Part shown: positions 15,810 through 24,750 of the stretch, in pieces | How the letters are laid out: each line of letters begins with the position of its first letter | How positions within the stretch are numbered: the stretch's first letter is position 1 | Origin: CAXXOK01 sp963674895 | Lineage (GTDB): Bacteria > Bacillota > Clostridia > Christensenellales > Aristaeellaceae | Direction of reading: 5' to 3' | Assembly (NCBI GenBank): GCA_963674895.2 | Contig: CAXXCY010000002.1 | Span: forward strand, 248,001-312,000 | DNA length: 64,000 nt | Notes under the pieces: model-generated | What the model saw: the letters and a program-made list of their open reading frames with translations, nothing else | Told to the model about the DNA's origin: nothing | Databases searched by the model: none | Program-made: the position numbers and the translations under genes

Positions 15810-16921
15810 AACGCTGCAAAGATTACGCCGCCCGCTATCCGGGCTGGCACGACTGGAAATGGCAGTACGCAAACCGCATCACCACTGCGGACGAGATCGC
15901 CGCGTTTCTTTCCATGCCGCAGGCGGAAAAAGCGGACGTGGAAAACTGCCTGTCGGCGTTCCGCATGGCGATCACGCCGTATTACGCCTCGCTGATCGAT
16001 CCGGAGGACCCGGAGGATCCCATTCGTAAAATCTGCGTGCCGCGCATCCAGGAGACCTACCCCTGTGAAAACGATATGGCCGACCCCCTCGGCGAGGAGA
16101 GCGGCAGCCCGGTGCCCAACATCGTTCACCGCTATCCGGACCGCGTTCTGTTTTTAACCACGCTTTGCTGCTCGACCTACTGCCGCTACTGCACCCGCCG
16201 CCGCGTCGTGGGCGAGGAAGACCGTGTGATCACCGAGCCGGCTTTGAAAAAGGCCGTCGGCTATATCCGCAGCCATACGGAAATCCGGGACGTGCTCATC
16301 TCCGGCGGCGACCCGCTGGTGATGAAAACGGAAAAGCTCGAGCACATTATCCGCGAGCTGCGCGCCATCCCGCACGTGGACATCATCCGCATCGGGACCC
16401 GCGTGCCGGTGGTGCTGCCCATGCGCATTACGGACGAGCTGCTTACTATGCTGCGCAAGTACCAGCCGATCTGGATCAACACGCATTTCGCCCATCCGCG
16501 GGAGATTACCCAGGACGCGGCGAAAGCCTGCGCCGCGATCGTGGACGCCGGGTTCCCGCTGGGCAACCAAACGGTGCTGCTGCGCGGCGTCAACGACAGC
16601 ACAGAGACGCTCAAGGAGCTGTTTTTGAAGCTCGTGCACATGCGCGTGCGGCCGTATTACCTCTACCAGTGCGATCTCTCCCGCGGCATCGGGCATTTCC
16701 GCACGAGGGTGGAAGAGGGCATCGACATCATGCACGCCCTGACCGGCAATATCTCCGGCTACGCCGTCCCGAAGTTCGTGATCGACGCGCCGGGCGGCGG
16801 CGGGAAGATACCCGTCAACTACAATTACGTGATTTCACGGGACGACCGGGAGGTTGTGCTGGAAAACTTTCAGGGGAAGATTTACAGATATCCGCAGGCG
16901 GATACGTGGCCTTCGCGGTAG
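15806..16921 (+). CDS. kamA: Lysine 2,3-aminomutase (KamA family radical SAM)
   Basis: 371 residues. Radical SAM cluster cysteines are C122, C126 and C129 in CSTYCRYC, followed by TRRR. The PLP lysine is K334 in DAPGGGGK, and QCDLS contains the aspartate that contacts substrate lysine in the clostridial enzyme, so the catalytic set for converting L-lysine to L-beta-lysine is complete. It is shorter than the classical 416-residue enzyme. The start ATG 15806 overlaps the ligase stop (ATGA); a 27-base longer frame has no support. No beta-lysine acetyltransferase (AblB) or lysine-fermentation gene is adjacent, so it is probably not part of the usual osmolyte or catabolic pathway. Confidence 0.88.
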   Translation: MKRCKDYAARYPGWHDWKWQYANRITTADEIAAFLSMPQAEKADVENCLSAFRMAITPYYASLIDPEDPEDPIRKICVPRIQETYPCENDMADPLGEESGSPVPNIVHRYPDRVLFLTTLCCSTYCRYCTRRRVVGEEDRVITEPALKKAVGYIRSHTEIRDVLISGGDPLVMKTEKLEHIIRELRAIPHVDIIRIGTRVPVVLPMRITDELLTMLRKYQPIWINTHFAHPREITQDAAKACAAIVDAGFPLGNQTVLLRGVNDSTETLKELFLKLVHMRVRPYYLYQCDLSRGIGHFRTRVEEGIDIMHALTGNISGYAVPKFVIDAPGGGGKIPVNYNYVISRDDREVVLENFQGKIYRYPQADTWPSR

Positions 16922-16943
16922 GCGAGGGAATGAAACAGGAAAC

Positions 16944-16979
16944 AAAAATCTCCGGCACATTTCCATGCCGGAGATTTTT
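16944..16979 (+). terminator. Intrinsic terminator after kamA
   Basis: A 14-bp perfect stem (16944-16957 with 16966-16979) with an 8-base loop and A/T-rich outer ends, functional in either direction. Confidence 0.85.
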
Positions 16980-17043
16980 GATGACAAAACGATTGCCTAA
17001 TAAAAACTATACGCTTTACCTGGGTTCCTGCCGCAATACGGGG

Positions 17044-17250
17044 TCATTTCCCGCCGCTGTTTTGTTTATGTGTGCTGATGCCAAGTAACGCGTACAGCGG
17101 GCAGAAGTTGAAAAGTGCGGTTGCCAGCGGAATGATACCGATGAGGCCCAGCCAGCGCAGGCCGCTTTGATTGAACGCGAGGAACAACACAAGAGCGATG
17201 CCGATCACGACCCGGATCCATTTGTCTGTCTGGCCGATATTTTTTTTCAT
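17044..17250 (-). CDS. Small DUF2892 membrane protein
   Basis: 68 residues. MKKNIGQTDKWIRVVIGIAL then a hydrophobic hairpin with GLIGIIPLATALFNFCPLYALLGI matches DUF2892 (YgaP-like inner membrane proteins, sometimes fused to rhodanese). The conserved NFCPLY contains the single cysteine. AAGGAG precedes the ATG. No neighbour suggests a partner; function unknown. Confidence 0.88.
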   Translation of the reverse strand: MKKNIGQTDKWIRVVIGIALVLFLAFNQSGLRWLGLIGIIPLATALFNFCPLYALLGISTHKQNSGGK

Positions 17251-17516
17251 TTAGAGGATCTCCTTCCCAGTTGACGCTCCGTTTCGGGGGCGCTCAGGTT
17301 CTTGTGGCGCGAAAATCTTTGGGGTGTTTCCCGGTTGACGACGATCCTGCCGCACGCGCCCCCGCGGTTTGCCGACTGGTTGCGGTACGCGCCAAACCTT
17401 ACCTATAAAATGTGTCTCACTGCAGGCACTTCGAAACGGGTTTTTTAAAGCTGGTAATTTCCGGTAGTTCCAGGCGAAATGTGCTGCGAAAAACAGATGA
17501 AGTAACCATCGCGATA

Positions 17517-17545
17517 TTGATTGCGCAGAACAAGCCGGTTATAAT
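17517..17545 (+). promoter_or_regulatory. Promoter in the 17.25-17.6 kb gap
   Basis: TTGATT (17517-17522) and TATAAT (17540-17545) with a 17-bp spacer, about 70 bp upstream of an ATG at 17619 that has AAAGGGGA before it. The rest of the gap 17251-17516 shows nothing recognisable. Confidence 0.65.
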
Positions 17546-17708
17546 GGAATTGGTCCAAAAGTAGCATTCCATATCCGTTCAGCTTATGCAGCGATCTTTG
17601 ATAAAGGGGAATATTGTGATGACAAAGTAGCAGAAAGGCGACAATAAACCAAACGCCCATGGTGAGGATAAAGATAGTTATCAATTTCTGCTCGAACAAT
17701 ATAAAGTA

Positions 17709-18350
17709 TTGTCCGAACGGAGGATCAATCATAATTTTTTGCTCTGGCAAGCGCCTATCATGTTTTTTACCGCGCAGGCTTTTCTGTATATGATTGCTTT
17801 GGGCAGCGAAACCAATTATCCATGGTGGTCGCGGTTGATCGCGGCTTTTATTTCCTGTGTATTTAGTTTCTTGACCTATTTTCTGTTCAAGAACCATCGC
17901 GCAATGGAAATTATCGACGCAGAGCAGATGCTGGATATCGAAACACACATGAAAAAGCACTATGTAAACAAGGGACTGATTGTACACTCCAAGCAAAACA
18001 AACGGGAGTATATCGATGGCAGGCCGGTTTGGGAAAAACAGTTCGAGGAGCACAGGTTTACCGCCGGAAACAGGGTGCCGTCATTCCAGATTTGGACGTA
18101 TGGGTTTCTCCTGACTGCGTGTATATCCGCTGTCCTCATCGCTTACAATATCGCCCTATGCTTTCCGAACGTTGCGCAAGGTATTCATTCGATGGATAGG
18201 CGTTTGAAGGCATTCATCTTCATCGCGTTTATGATGGCTTCCATGCTGATGTTCTTTTGGAAGGCAAGGCGCTCCTGGCGTAAAAAGGCGGAGTATGGGT
18301 CCCGGAAAAAACCTTCACGGAATTCCAAAACCTCTCCGGCTAAAAAATGA
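17709..18350 (+). CDS. Membrane protein, possibly cut by an early amber codon
   Basis: 213 residues from TTG 17709. Two hydrophobic pairs: about 10-60 (LLWQAPIMFFTAQAFLYMIAL) and about 130-185, with a charged loop between; the C-terminus is basic. I do not recognise its function. Protein-like sequence continues upstream in the same frame (YQFLLEQYKVLSERR) back to a TAG at 17628-17630, and the only good start, ATG 17619 with AAAGGGGA and a promoter, would read MTK then this TAG. So either the gene has a nonsense mutation at codon 4 or translation reinitiates at a weak codon such as this TTG. Other genes here stop with TAG, so recoding is unlikely. Confidence 0.6.
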   Translation: MSERRINHNFLLWQAPIMFFTAQAFLYMIALGSETNYPWWSRLIAAFISCVFSFLTYFLFKNHRAMEIIDAEQMLDIETHMKKHYVNKGLIVHSKQNKREYIDGRPVWEKQFEEHRFTAGNRVPSFQIWTYGFLLTACISAVLIAYNIALCFPNVAQGIHSMDRRLKAFIFIAFMMASMLMFFWKARRSWRKKAEYGSRKKPSRNSKTSPAKK

Positions 18351-18778
18351 CAGATCCGGACGTTAGGGGAAAGTTGACCGATTTCGCATCTAAAATCAGC
18401 CGTCCTCAAGACATCGGGAAAACCTTCAAAACCTGCTAAAAAGGAAACCAGGAGGGCCATTCGGACCGCTGCATCCCCAATACGTTTGGTATTTTTCCGA
18501 TCTTAAGCGGCTATTTCAGCGGCTTCGTTTTCCTTGGTCAACCCCCGTCCGGTCGGCAAGCGCGGCTTACCGGCCGGACAGGGGTTTTCACATGGGACGA
18601 CAGGTGGTTTGGCCGTGTGAAAATCGCCCCGTTATGGTTTGCTTTGCAGCGCTTGACAGAAGGATTGGGAAGGATTATGCTGAGCCCAGAAAATCGCAGA
18701 TTGCTTCTCTATTCTCCGGCAGTCTGCGAAAACGCAGAAATATGAAAAATGAATATTGTTGGTGAGGAGGCTTGGCCC
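18351..18778. other. Intergenic region with a terminator
   Basis: 428 bp without a gene. It holds the terminator at 18540-18586; further right there is only the ribosome site GAGGAGG (18763-18769) for the next gene. No other structure recognised. Confidence 0.5.
18540..18586 (+). terminator. GC-rich terminator
   Basis: A long imperfect GC-rich stem flanked by AACCCC and GGGGTTTT. It lies about 190 bp past the membrane protein gene. Confidence 0.7.
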
Positions 18779-19483
18779 ATGAAAAAGATCGCAATCGCTC
18801 TCGTCCTGTCGGGTTTGCTGCTGTGCTGCGCCGCTGCTTCAGCCGGCGTCTACGGTCACTTTGTCAACGATGAAGACGGCACCTATATCTTCATTCTGAA
18901 AAATGCCATCAACAACAGGCTCAGCGGGGTATACATCGGAAGCGGCAGTTACGTATTGGGTATAGAGCGGGACGATAAAGCGGACGGCTCTATCCGCGTA
19001 TTCACTTCTCTGGATGAAAGCAGCGCCATCATCGATCTGCGCCTGAAGTATGAAGACGACAGCAAGCAGGCTGTCCTGGCAACGGGAAGCATCCAGCGTT
19101 TCGACAATAACGGAGCGCTTATCAAAGAGCAATGCGTGCCGGATATGCAGGATGTTCGCTATGCCCGCAAGGAGATAAAGGATGTTTCACAACTCAAGGG
19201 TACCCGGTGGAACAGGTACACGATGACCATCTCCGGCAGTGACAGGACGTATCCCTTCGACGGCTCGGTGATCGAGTTCTTTGATACGGAAGAGAACACA
19301 GGCCAGATTCCCGATAATGCGGTCAGAATCTGTCCTTTTACCTATGACGTAAAGGATGATATCCTGAATCTTAAAATCGAGGCGGGCGGCGAGGTTACCG
19401 AAGCTACCGCGAGAATCGAGAGCGACGTGATGATTGTGAAAATCGAAAACTCAGTCCTGTATTTCCTTCCCGCCGACCGTTAG
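18779..19483 (+). CDS. Secreted protein of unknown function
   Basis: 234 residues. MKKIAIALVLSGLLLCCAAASA is a signal peptide; the cysteines in LLLCC do not make a convincing lipobox. The mature part has repeated short strands and conserved-looking GTRWNRYTMTI and a charged C-terminal half, suggesting a beta-rich fold. GAGGAGG lies 9 bp before ATG 18779; an in-frame ATG at 18749 has no site. I do not recognise the family. It stands alone between intergenic regions. Confidence 0.7.
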   Translation: MKKIAIALVLSGLLLCCAAASAGVYGHFVNDEDGTYIFILKNAINNRLSGVYIGSGSYVLGIERDDKADGSIRVFTSLDESSAIIDLRLKYEDDSKQAVLATGSIQRFDNNGALIKEQCVPDMQDVRYARKEIKDVSQLKGTRWNRYTMTISGSDRTYPFDGSVIEFFDTEENTGQIPDNAVRICPFTYDVKDDILNLKIEAGGEVTEATARIESDVMIVKIENSVLYFLPADR

Positions 19484-19818
19484 CCCCCGCGGGATGCGCC
19501 CCTGCGAATAGCCTTTAAAATCAAACGGGTTGCCTTATCCACCGCGTTATATTTCGTATACCGATGTTGCGTGTTGATAACCGTTCCGGCTGTGAAACCG
19601 AATCAAGGACGGTTGCCGGGGATCGGCGATTGCAAAGTGTATTAAGCATGCATCCGGTGACTGATGAAAAGGCATATGCCGACGGGCTGTATCTATCCTG
19701 TTTTTCGGCAATGCGATGGTGATCGCAGCTTTGGTTATATGCACAGATGCGGACCTGAACGAAGATATCCCGCATGAAAGGCTTGCATGAGGATGCGCCG
19801 GCGCAATCCGAAGACGAT
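19484..19818. other. Gene-free stretch
   Basis: 335 bp between convergent genes. Several short frames are open on both strands but none has a ribosome site, a protein-like composition or a family motif, and I see no stable hairpin with a T-run. Confidence 0.5.
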
Positions 19819-21411
19819 CTATATCGGGATTGCCGCGGCGCCCTGCGCCGGCAGCCGGGCCACGGGCGCGCCGCCGGTTTCTTCCTGCGCCGGTTCCGGT
19901 TCATAAAACAGCTCGAAATACCATTTCATATAGCGCACCGGGCCGTATATGCCCTGGAAGGGGAGCTTGTCTTCCTTGAACACATAGGGCCGCACGCTCA
20001 GCCTTGTCACCGCGACCACGTCGCTGTCCGTCACGCGGATATATTCCTGCCGTTCGCTCATCTCCTGCCGGAAGGTCGGGGCCTCGCCGCTTAAAAGTGT
20101 TTTGGCCGCGCTTACGGAGGATGTGTTCATGATGGTGTTGGCAAATCCGCCGAAGGCAAGCACGATGACGCACACCAGCAGGTATACGGCGCTGAAGCGC
20201 TGGCCCAGGTTCTCCGTGGACTCCAGAAACAGCTTCGCGGCGCGGCTTTCCCGCTTTCTTTCCAGCAGCCGGATCAGCGCGCCCTGCGCATAGAGGATGC
20301 CGGAAAGCGCAAACAGAAGGAAGAACAGATAGACCGCGTTGAAATACCGGGGCGAATCATAGCCGAACGTCGTATAGATCCCCGGAACCAGCGTGGCGGC
20401 ATAGGTACCGAACAGGATGACGAATACCAGCACGGGATGGCGGAATCGGTAGGGGCTTTTGCGCATCGGGTTCCACAGCACCGGCAGGATGAGCATCAGC
20501 ATCGCCAGCAGGCGCAGGGAGAACCATTGGCCGGCAAAATCGCACGAATCCAGGATTGCTGTGAATACGGTAAAGGATACGTTGTGCGTTTCGCCGAACC
20601 ATTCCTGCCGCAGCGCGTTGCCCGGCGCGGCGACGCTGACGGCAAACGCGGCGGCACAGAAGCAGAAAAGAACAAGGCTGTGCCATCGGAAACGGAGCTT
20701 TTGAATCAGCGCATAGAGGGTAATGAAGGAAAACAGCACCATCGCGCTCAGCGCCGTCGGAAAAACGCCGCCGCCTATATAGATTCCGCACAGCGCCAGG
20801 AGGATGGACCGGTAAACGGACTGCGCTCTGCTTTGCGGCATGCCGCACTTGACCAGCAATCCGAGCGCCAAAAGCACCATGCAACCTGAAAACACATAGG
20901 TCGCGCCCGAGTTCCAGTATACGGCCTCGGAGATGGAAGGGATAAACTGCAGCCCGAGCAGCAGGACGGCCGTATAGACGATCCAAAACGCCGGTCTGGA
21001 CGCCTTGAATATCCCGACGACCAGGTTTTTGAGAACATAGCCGACGGACAGGCAGATGGTCGTCAGCACAAACCAGTTGCTCAGGAAATACAGCTTGATG
21101 TTAAAGATCATCGGATTCGCGGATATAAAAACGAAATGGGCGAAATACCCGTTCCATGTCAAATACATTTCCTTTACGTTTTCAGCGATGGCTTTGACGA
21201 CAGCGGAAAGCGAATGGGTGCCGGTCCATGCGGCCGCGATGGGATAGATGAAGCAGAAATCGTCGTCCGCCGGATAATTGTACAACGCGACGATATACAG
21301 CGGGATCAGGGATACGATCAACAGAAGGATCAAAACGGCGGCCAGCCTGCGCTGGGATATACTCCTGTCCGCAAGCAGGGCGGACAGCGCTTTTCGGCTT
21401 TTGGTATGCAT
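19819..21411 (-). CDS. Polytopic membrane protein, DUF6056-like
   Basis: 530 residues with about eleven to twelve hydrophobic segments. After the first helix comes YNYPADDDFCF, and further on LTWNGYFAHF, an acidic-pair plus aromatic pattern reminiscent of membrane glycosyltransferases of the GT-C type and of DUF6056 proteins. A soluble C-terminal tail of about 100 residues follows. If it is a GT-C enzyme it would use a lipid-linked sugar on the outer face; that is inference. GGGAG precedes the ATG. It stands alone, with its own promoter. Confidence 0.65.
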   Translation of the reverse strand: MHTKSRKALSALLADRSISQRRLAAVLILLLIVSLIPLYIVALYNYPADDDFCFIYPIAAAWTGTHSLSAVVKAIAENVKEMYLTWNGYFAHFVFISANPMIFNIKLYFLSNWFVLTTICLSVGYVLKNLVVGIFKASRPAFWIVYTAVLLLGLQFIPSISEAVYWNSGATYVFSGCMVLLALGLLVKCGMPQSRAQSVYRSILLALCGIYIGGGVFPTALSAMVLFSFITLYALIQKLRFRWHSLVLFCFCAAAFAVSVAAPGNALRQEWFGETHNVSFTVFTAILDSCDFAGQWFSLRLLAMLMLILPVLWNPMRKSPYRFRHPVLVFVILFGTYAATLVPGIYTTFGYDSPRYFNAVYLFFLLFALSGILYAQGALIRLLERKRESRAAKLFLESTENLGQRFSAVYLLVCVIVLAFGGFANTIMNTSSVSAAKTLLSGEAPTFRQEMSERQEYIRVTDSDVVAVTRLSVRPYVFKEDKLPFQGIYGPVRYMKWYFELFYEPEPAQEETGGAPVARLPAQGAAAIPI

Positions 21412-21458
21412 GCTATACTCCCGGTCACAATCACGTGTATATATAATAAACTGATAGC

Positions 21459-21487
21459 ATTATATCAAATGCGCACATTTCTGTAAA
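21459..21487 (-). promoter_or_regulatory. Promoter of the polytopic membrane protein gene
   Basis: Minus-strand TTTACA (21482-21487) and TATAAT (21459-21464), spacer 17 bp, about 48 bp upstream of the start codon. Confidence 0.7.
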
Positions 21488-21657
21488 TAACAGGAATTTC
21501 GCGGTTGGGCGCGCCGCGGCGGGCGTTGCTGCGCTGGGTCCTTCGTTAAAAAAATCCGGCGCGTCAGCCCACAGCCTGCGCAGTTTTGATTATCTGTTCA
21601 CGGGCGGTGATCAAGTGAGCGGCGCGGCGCGATTTATGAAGAATCGGGCGCATAATC

Positions 21658-21686
21658 TTGCGCAAACGCTGTAAATATTGTATCTT
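21658..21686 (+). promoter_or_regulatory. Probable transketolase promoter
   Basis: TTGCGC (21658-21663) and TATCTT (21681-21686), spacer 17 bp. The rest of 21490-21778 shows no other recognisable element. Confidence 0.45.
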
Positions 21687-21778
21687 ATTGAATAGCTTTT
21701 AGACCTTCGCAGTGCCGCCCGCGGAGCCGCGGGCTCTGACGAACGGACAGGCAAGCATCATGAGGAGGAACTTTGCAT

Positions 21779-23752
21779 ATGAACATTCAGGAAAAAACGA
21801 TCAACACCATTCGCGTACTGTCCGCGGATATGGTGCAGCAGGCCAACAGCGGGCACCCCGGCGCGCCGATGGGCATGGCGCCGATGGCGTACGCGCTGTG
21901 GGCGGACGTGATGAACCACAATCCCGCCGATCCCGCGTGGGTCAACCGCGACCGCTTTGTACTCTCCTCCGGGCACGCGAGCGCGCTGATCTATTCTCTT
22001 TTGCATTTGTTCGGCTACGGCCTGCCGATGGACGAGCTCAAGCGCTTCCGCCAATGGGGCTCCAAAACCCCCGGCCATCCCGAGTACGGCCACACCGTAG
22101 GCGTGGAAACCACCACCGGCCCGCTGGGACAGGGTATTGCCAACGCCGTGGGCTTTGCGATTGCCGAAACCATGCTCGCCGCCAAGTTCAACCGCGACGG
22201 ATTCCCGATGGTCGACCACTATACGTACGTGGTTTGCGGCGACGGCTGCATGATGGAAGGCATCTCGTCCGAGGCGTGCTCGCTGGCCGGAACGCTCAAG
22301 CTCGGCAAGCTGATTTTGCTGTACGACGACAATCAGATTTCCATCGAGGGCGATACCGATATCGCCTTCAAGGAGGACGTCGGCGCGCGGTACGCGGCTT
22401 ACGGCTGGCATGTGCAGCACGTGGAGTGCGGCAACGACCCGGACCAGATCAAAAAAGCGCTCGACGCCGCCAGGGCGGACGACCGCCCCTCGCTGATCGT
22501 CGTTCCCACAACCATCGGCTACGGCTGCCCGGCGAAGGCCGGCAAGGCGAGCGCGCACGGCGAACCGCTGGGCGCGGACAACCTCGCGGCCGCGAAGGCC
22601 GAGCTCGGCATGCCCGCGGAAAGCTTTGCCGTGCTGCCGGAGGTTTACGACCACCTCAAGGAGATTGCCAAGCAGGGAGCGGACAAGGAAGCCGCCTGGA
22701 AGAAGCTCTTTGCCGCCTATCGGACCGAATACGCCGATCTGGCCAGGGAATGGGAGCGGTGGTTTAGCAAGGAGCTGCCCGCGGACGTCGCCTCCTCGCC
22801 GGAATTCTGGGATTTCCCGGAGAGCGCGGCGACCCGCAATACCTCCTATACCGTCATCAACCGGCTCGCGAAGCTTCTGCCCAACCTCGTCGGCGGCTCG
22901 GCGGACCTCGCGCCCTCCACCAAGACCTTGATCAAGGACGGCGGCGATTACAGCGCGGATAACCGCGCGGGGCGCAACCTGCACTTCGGCGTGCGCGAGC
23001 ATGCCATGGGCGCGATCGCCAACGGCATCGCACTGCACGGCGGCCTCAGGGTATACTGCGCCACGTTCTTCGTGTTCTCCGATTACATGAAATACTCCAT
23101 CCGCCTCTCCGCCATGATGGAACTGCCGGTCACCTACGTGCTCACGCACGATTCCATCGGCGTCGGCGAAGACGGCCCCACCCACCAGCCGGTGGAGCAG
23201 CTCGCGGGTCTGCGCGCCATCCCCGGCCTGACCGTGTTCCGCCCGGCGGACGGTCCCGAGACCGCCGCCGGATGGCTGACCTCCCTGACCGGCGGCAAGC
23301 CCGTATGCCTGGTGCTCACCCGCCAGAACCTCAAGCTGCAAAACGGCAGCGGCGAGATTGCCCAAAAGGGCGGCTACATCCTCTCCGACAGCAAGGCAAA
23401 AACGCCGCAGCTGCTCCTGATGGGCAGCGGCAGCGAGGTGGAACCGCTGATGGAAGCGCAGAAAACGCTTTGGGACAGCGGCATCGACGCGCGCGTCATC
23501 TCTATGCCCAGCATGGAGCTGTTCAGCGCCCAGTCCGCCGCCTACAGGGAATCGGTCATGCCCGACGCCGTCCGCGCCCGCGTGGCCATGGAGGCGGGCC
23601 GCACCCAGCCCTGGTACCAGTACATCGGCCTGGACGGCGCTTCCGTGTGCATCGACCACTACGGCGCCTCCGCCCCCGCCGAAACGCTGTTTACAGAATT
23701 CGGTATGACCGCGGAGCATGTGGCGGACGTGGCGAAGAACTTGATTGGTTAA
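21779..23752 (+). CDS. tkt: Transketolase
   Basis: 657 residues, the usual full length. Thiamine-diphosphate enzyme of the non-oxidative pentose phosphate pathway, moving two-carbon units between sugar phosphates. The N-terminal domain has SGHPGAPMGMAP, the ThDP motif GDGCMMEGISSEA ending in DDNQISIEG, and the loop GYGCPAKAGKASAHG; the middle domain has the catalytic glutamate in FGVREHAMG and HDSIGVGEDGPTHQP. AGGAGG lies 10 bp before ATG 21779; a TTG two codons earlier is too close. It is monocistronic, ending in a clear terminator. Confidence 0.97.
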   Translation: MNIQEKTINTIRVLSADMVQQANSGHPGAPMGMAPMAYALWADVMNHNPADPAWVNRDRFVLSSGHASALIYSLLHLFGYGLPMDELKRFRQWGSKTPGHPEYGHTVGVETTTGPLGQGIANAVGFAIAETMLAAKFNRDGFPMVDHYTYVVCGDGCMMEGISSEACSLAGTLKLGKLILLYDDNQISIEGDTDIAFKEDVGARYAAYGWHVQHVECGNDPDQIKKALDAARADDRPSLIVVPTTIGYGCPAKAGKASAHGEPLGADNLAAAKAELGMPAESFAVLPEVYDHLKEIAKQGADKEAAWKKLFAAYRTEYADLAREWERWFSKELPADVASSPEFWDFPESAATRNTSYTVINRLAKLLPNLVGGSADLAPSTKTLIKDGGDYSADNRAGRNLHFGVREHAMGAIANGIALHGGLRVYCATFFVFSDYMKYSIRLSAMMELPVTYVLTHDSIGVGEDGPTHQPVEQLAGLRAIPGLTVFRPADGPETAAGWLTSLTGGKPVCLVLTRQNLKLQNGSGEIAQKGGYILSDSKAKTPQLLLMGSGSEVEPLMEAQKTLWDSGIDARVISMPSMELFSAQSAAYRESVMPDAVRARVAMEAGRTQPWYQYIGLDGASVCIDHYGASAPAETLFTEFGMTAEHVADVAKNLIG

Positions 23753-23767
23753 TAAATATATCAATAC

Positions 23768-23800
23768 AAAAAAGCCGGAACAATATCTACCGGCTTTTTT
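23768..23800 (+). terminator. Intrinsic terminator after tkt
   Basis: An 11-bp stem AAAAAAGCCGG/CCGGCTTTTTT with an 11-base loop. Confidence 0.92.
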
Positions 23801-23876
23801 GTTTATTTTTCGTATTGATTACTGAATTATATCTAATCTCTAAATCCTATATCGGCTTGTTTGGTTAATTAATAGG

Positions 23877-24443
23877 TTAAGATGTTTTGTTGTTTCTTTT
23901 CATTAATTGAGCGGTTCGCCTAAATCTTCGAGTAGTTTCATTCATAAAATCTGATAATGACTTATTCATATATGAGTAGAAGATAGGATTCCCATCGATA
24001 TAGAATGTGTTTTCTTCTAACTGTATTTTTACCCAATTATCTAGACATAACATCGAACGGAGTGCAATATCAAAATATGGAACAGGAAAACTATACTCTT
24101 TTGGTCTATGAGCTACATAATTATTTCGAAAACTTCTCATGTCTTTCCAATATTGGAACCATGTGCTGAATGTTATCCCCAAAGTTTTTAGTAAACAAGA
24201 TCTAAAATCTTCTTCACTCATCCCAAGTTTTTTCCAATGCGTTTCACTGGAGTTTGATCCGAATATCATCCACCAAGCAATGGTTGCCATTTCTATATGA
24301 GCATTTGCTGTATATTGCCAAAAGACCTTATTTCCGATTAATTTCTTATCTCCTCTTTGCAATTCTATATACGCACAGTAATGATTGATAAATTCCATCC
24401 ATATAGGATATGATCTACAGAAGACATCTTCATTAAAACTCAT
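23877..24443 (-). CDS. HEPN-like protein, AT-rich lone gene (possible defence RNase)
   Basis: 188 residues from ATG 24443, which has GGAAAGG upstream; a GTG at 24461 gives six more residues with a poor site. All-alpha looking, rich in W, F and Y. FRNNYVAHRPK at about 105-115 contains R106-x5-H112, the Rx4-6H motif of HEPN ribonucleases, in a context (RN.YVAHR) like AbiU2-type abortive-infection proteins. Base composition is strikingly AT-rich against its neighbours, which suggests recent transfer. No antitoxin (MNT) partner lies next to it. The HEPN assignment rests on one motif and overall look, so it is tentative. Confidence 0.5.
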   Translation of the reverse strand: MSFNEDVFCRSYPIWMEFINHYCAYIELQRGDKKLIGNKVFWQYTANAHIEMATIAWWMIFGSNSSETHWKKLGMSEEDFRSCLLKTLGITFSTWFQYWKDMRSFRNNYVAHRPKEYSFPVPYFDIALRSMLCLDNWVKIQLEENTFYIDGNPIFYSYMNKSLSDFMNETTRRFRRTAQLMKRNNKTS

Positions 24444-24750
24444 CTTTACATGCCTTTCCACAATAGTGACGTATTGAAAGAATCATATATAAACTGTAGT
24501 ATGAGTGTAAATATAGTATTCGCTTGTTTCTGGGGCTTTCCTTGTTGATCTTATGCTTGATTGAATTATTTGAACCTATTCTAACGTTCTAAACAGATAT
24601 TATATTCCTTGCAGGAACCCAAACTTTTTTCTCGTATTCTTACATGTCACGGGATGGAGAAAACGGTCGGGAGTTTGACCAACACGCCTGATTGGCGGCG
24701 AACCGACCGGATATCACATGCCGCGGCAGAAAGAACGAGGAGATGTTCAA
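24444..24750. other. AT-rich intergenic region
   Basis: About 300 bp, AT-rich like the adjoining HEPN-like gene up to about 24640. It holds the upstream region of that gene on the minus strand and, at the right end, the ribosome site for the aldolase. I could not pick a convincing promoter pair. Confidence 0.4.

Noticed and set aside
17619..17630. TAG as a recoded sense codon (pyrrolysine or other)
   Set aside because: Several genes in the window, such as ferredoxin, putP and an ABC ATPase, end normally in TAG, and no pyrrolysine genes are present.
17445..18053. Long minus-strand frame opposite the membrane protein gene
   Set aside because: Shadow frame: poor composition, no ribosome site, and the plus strand has a promoter and membrane helices.
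20357..20986. Long alternative frame inside the polytopic membrane protein gene
   Set aside because: It is a shadow of a GC-rich gene; the other frame has clear membrane helices and a ribosome site.
23762..23806. Possible attachment repeat beside the AT-rich gene
   Set aside because: It is a plain intrinsic terminator of tkt; no matching repeat on the other side of the AT-rich gene was seen.
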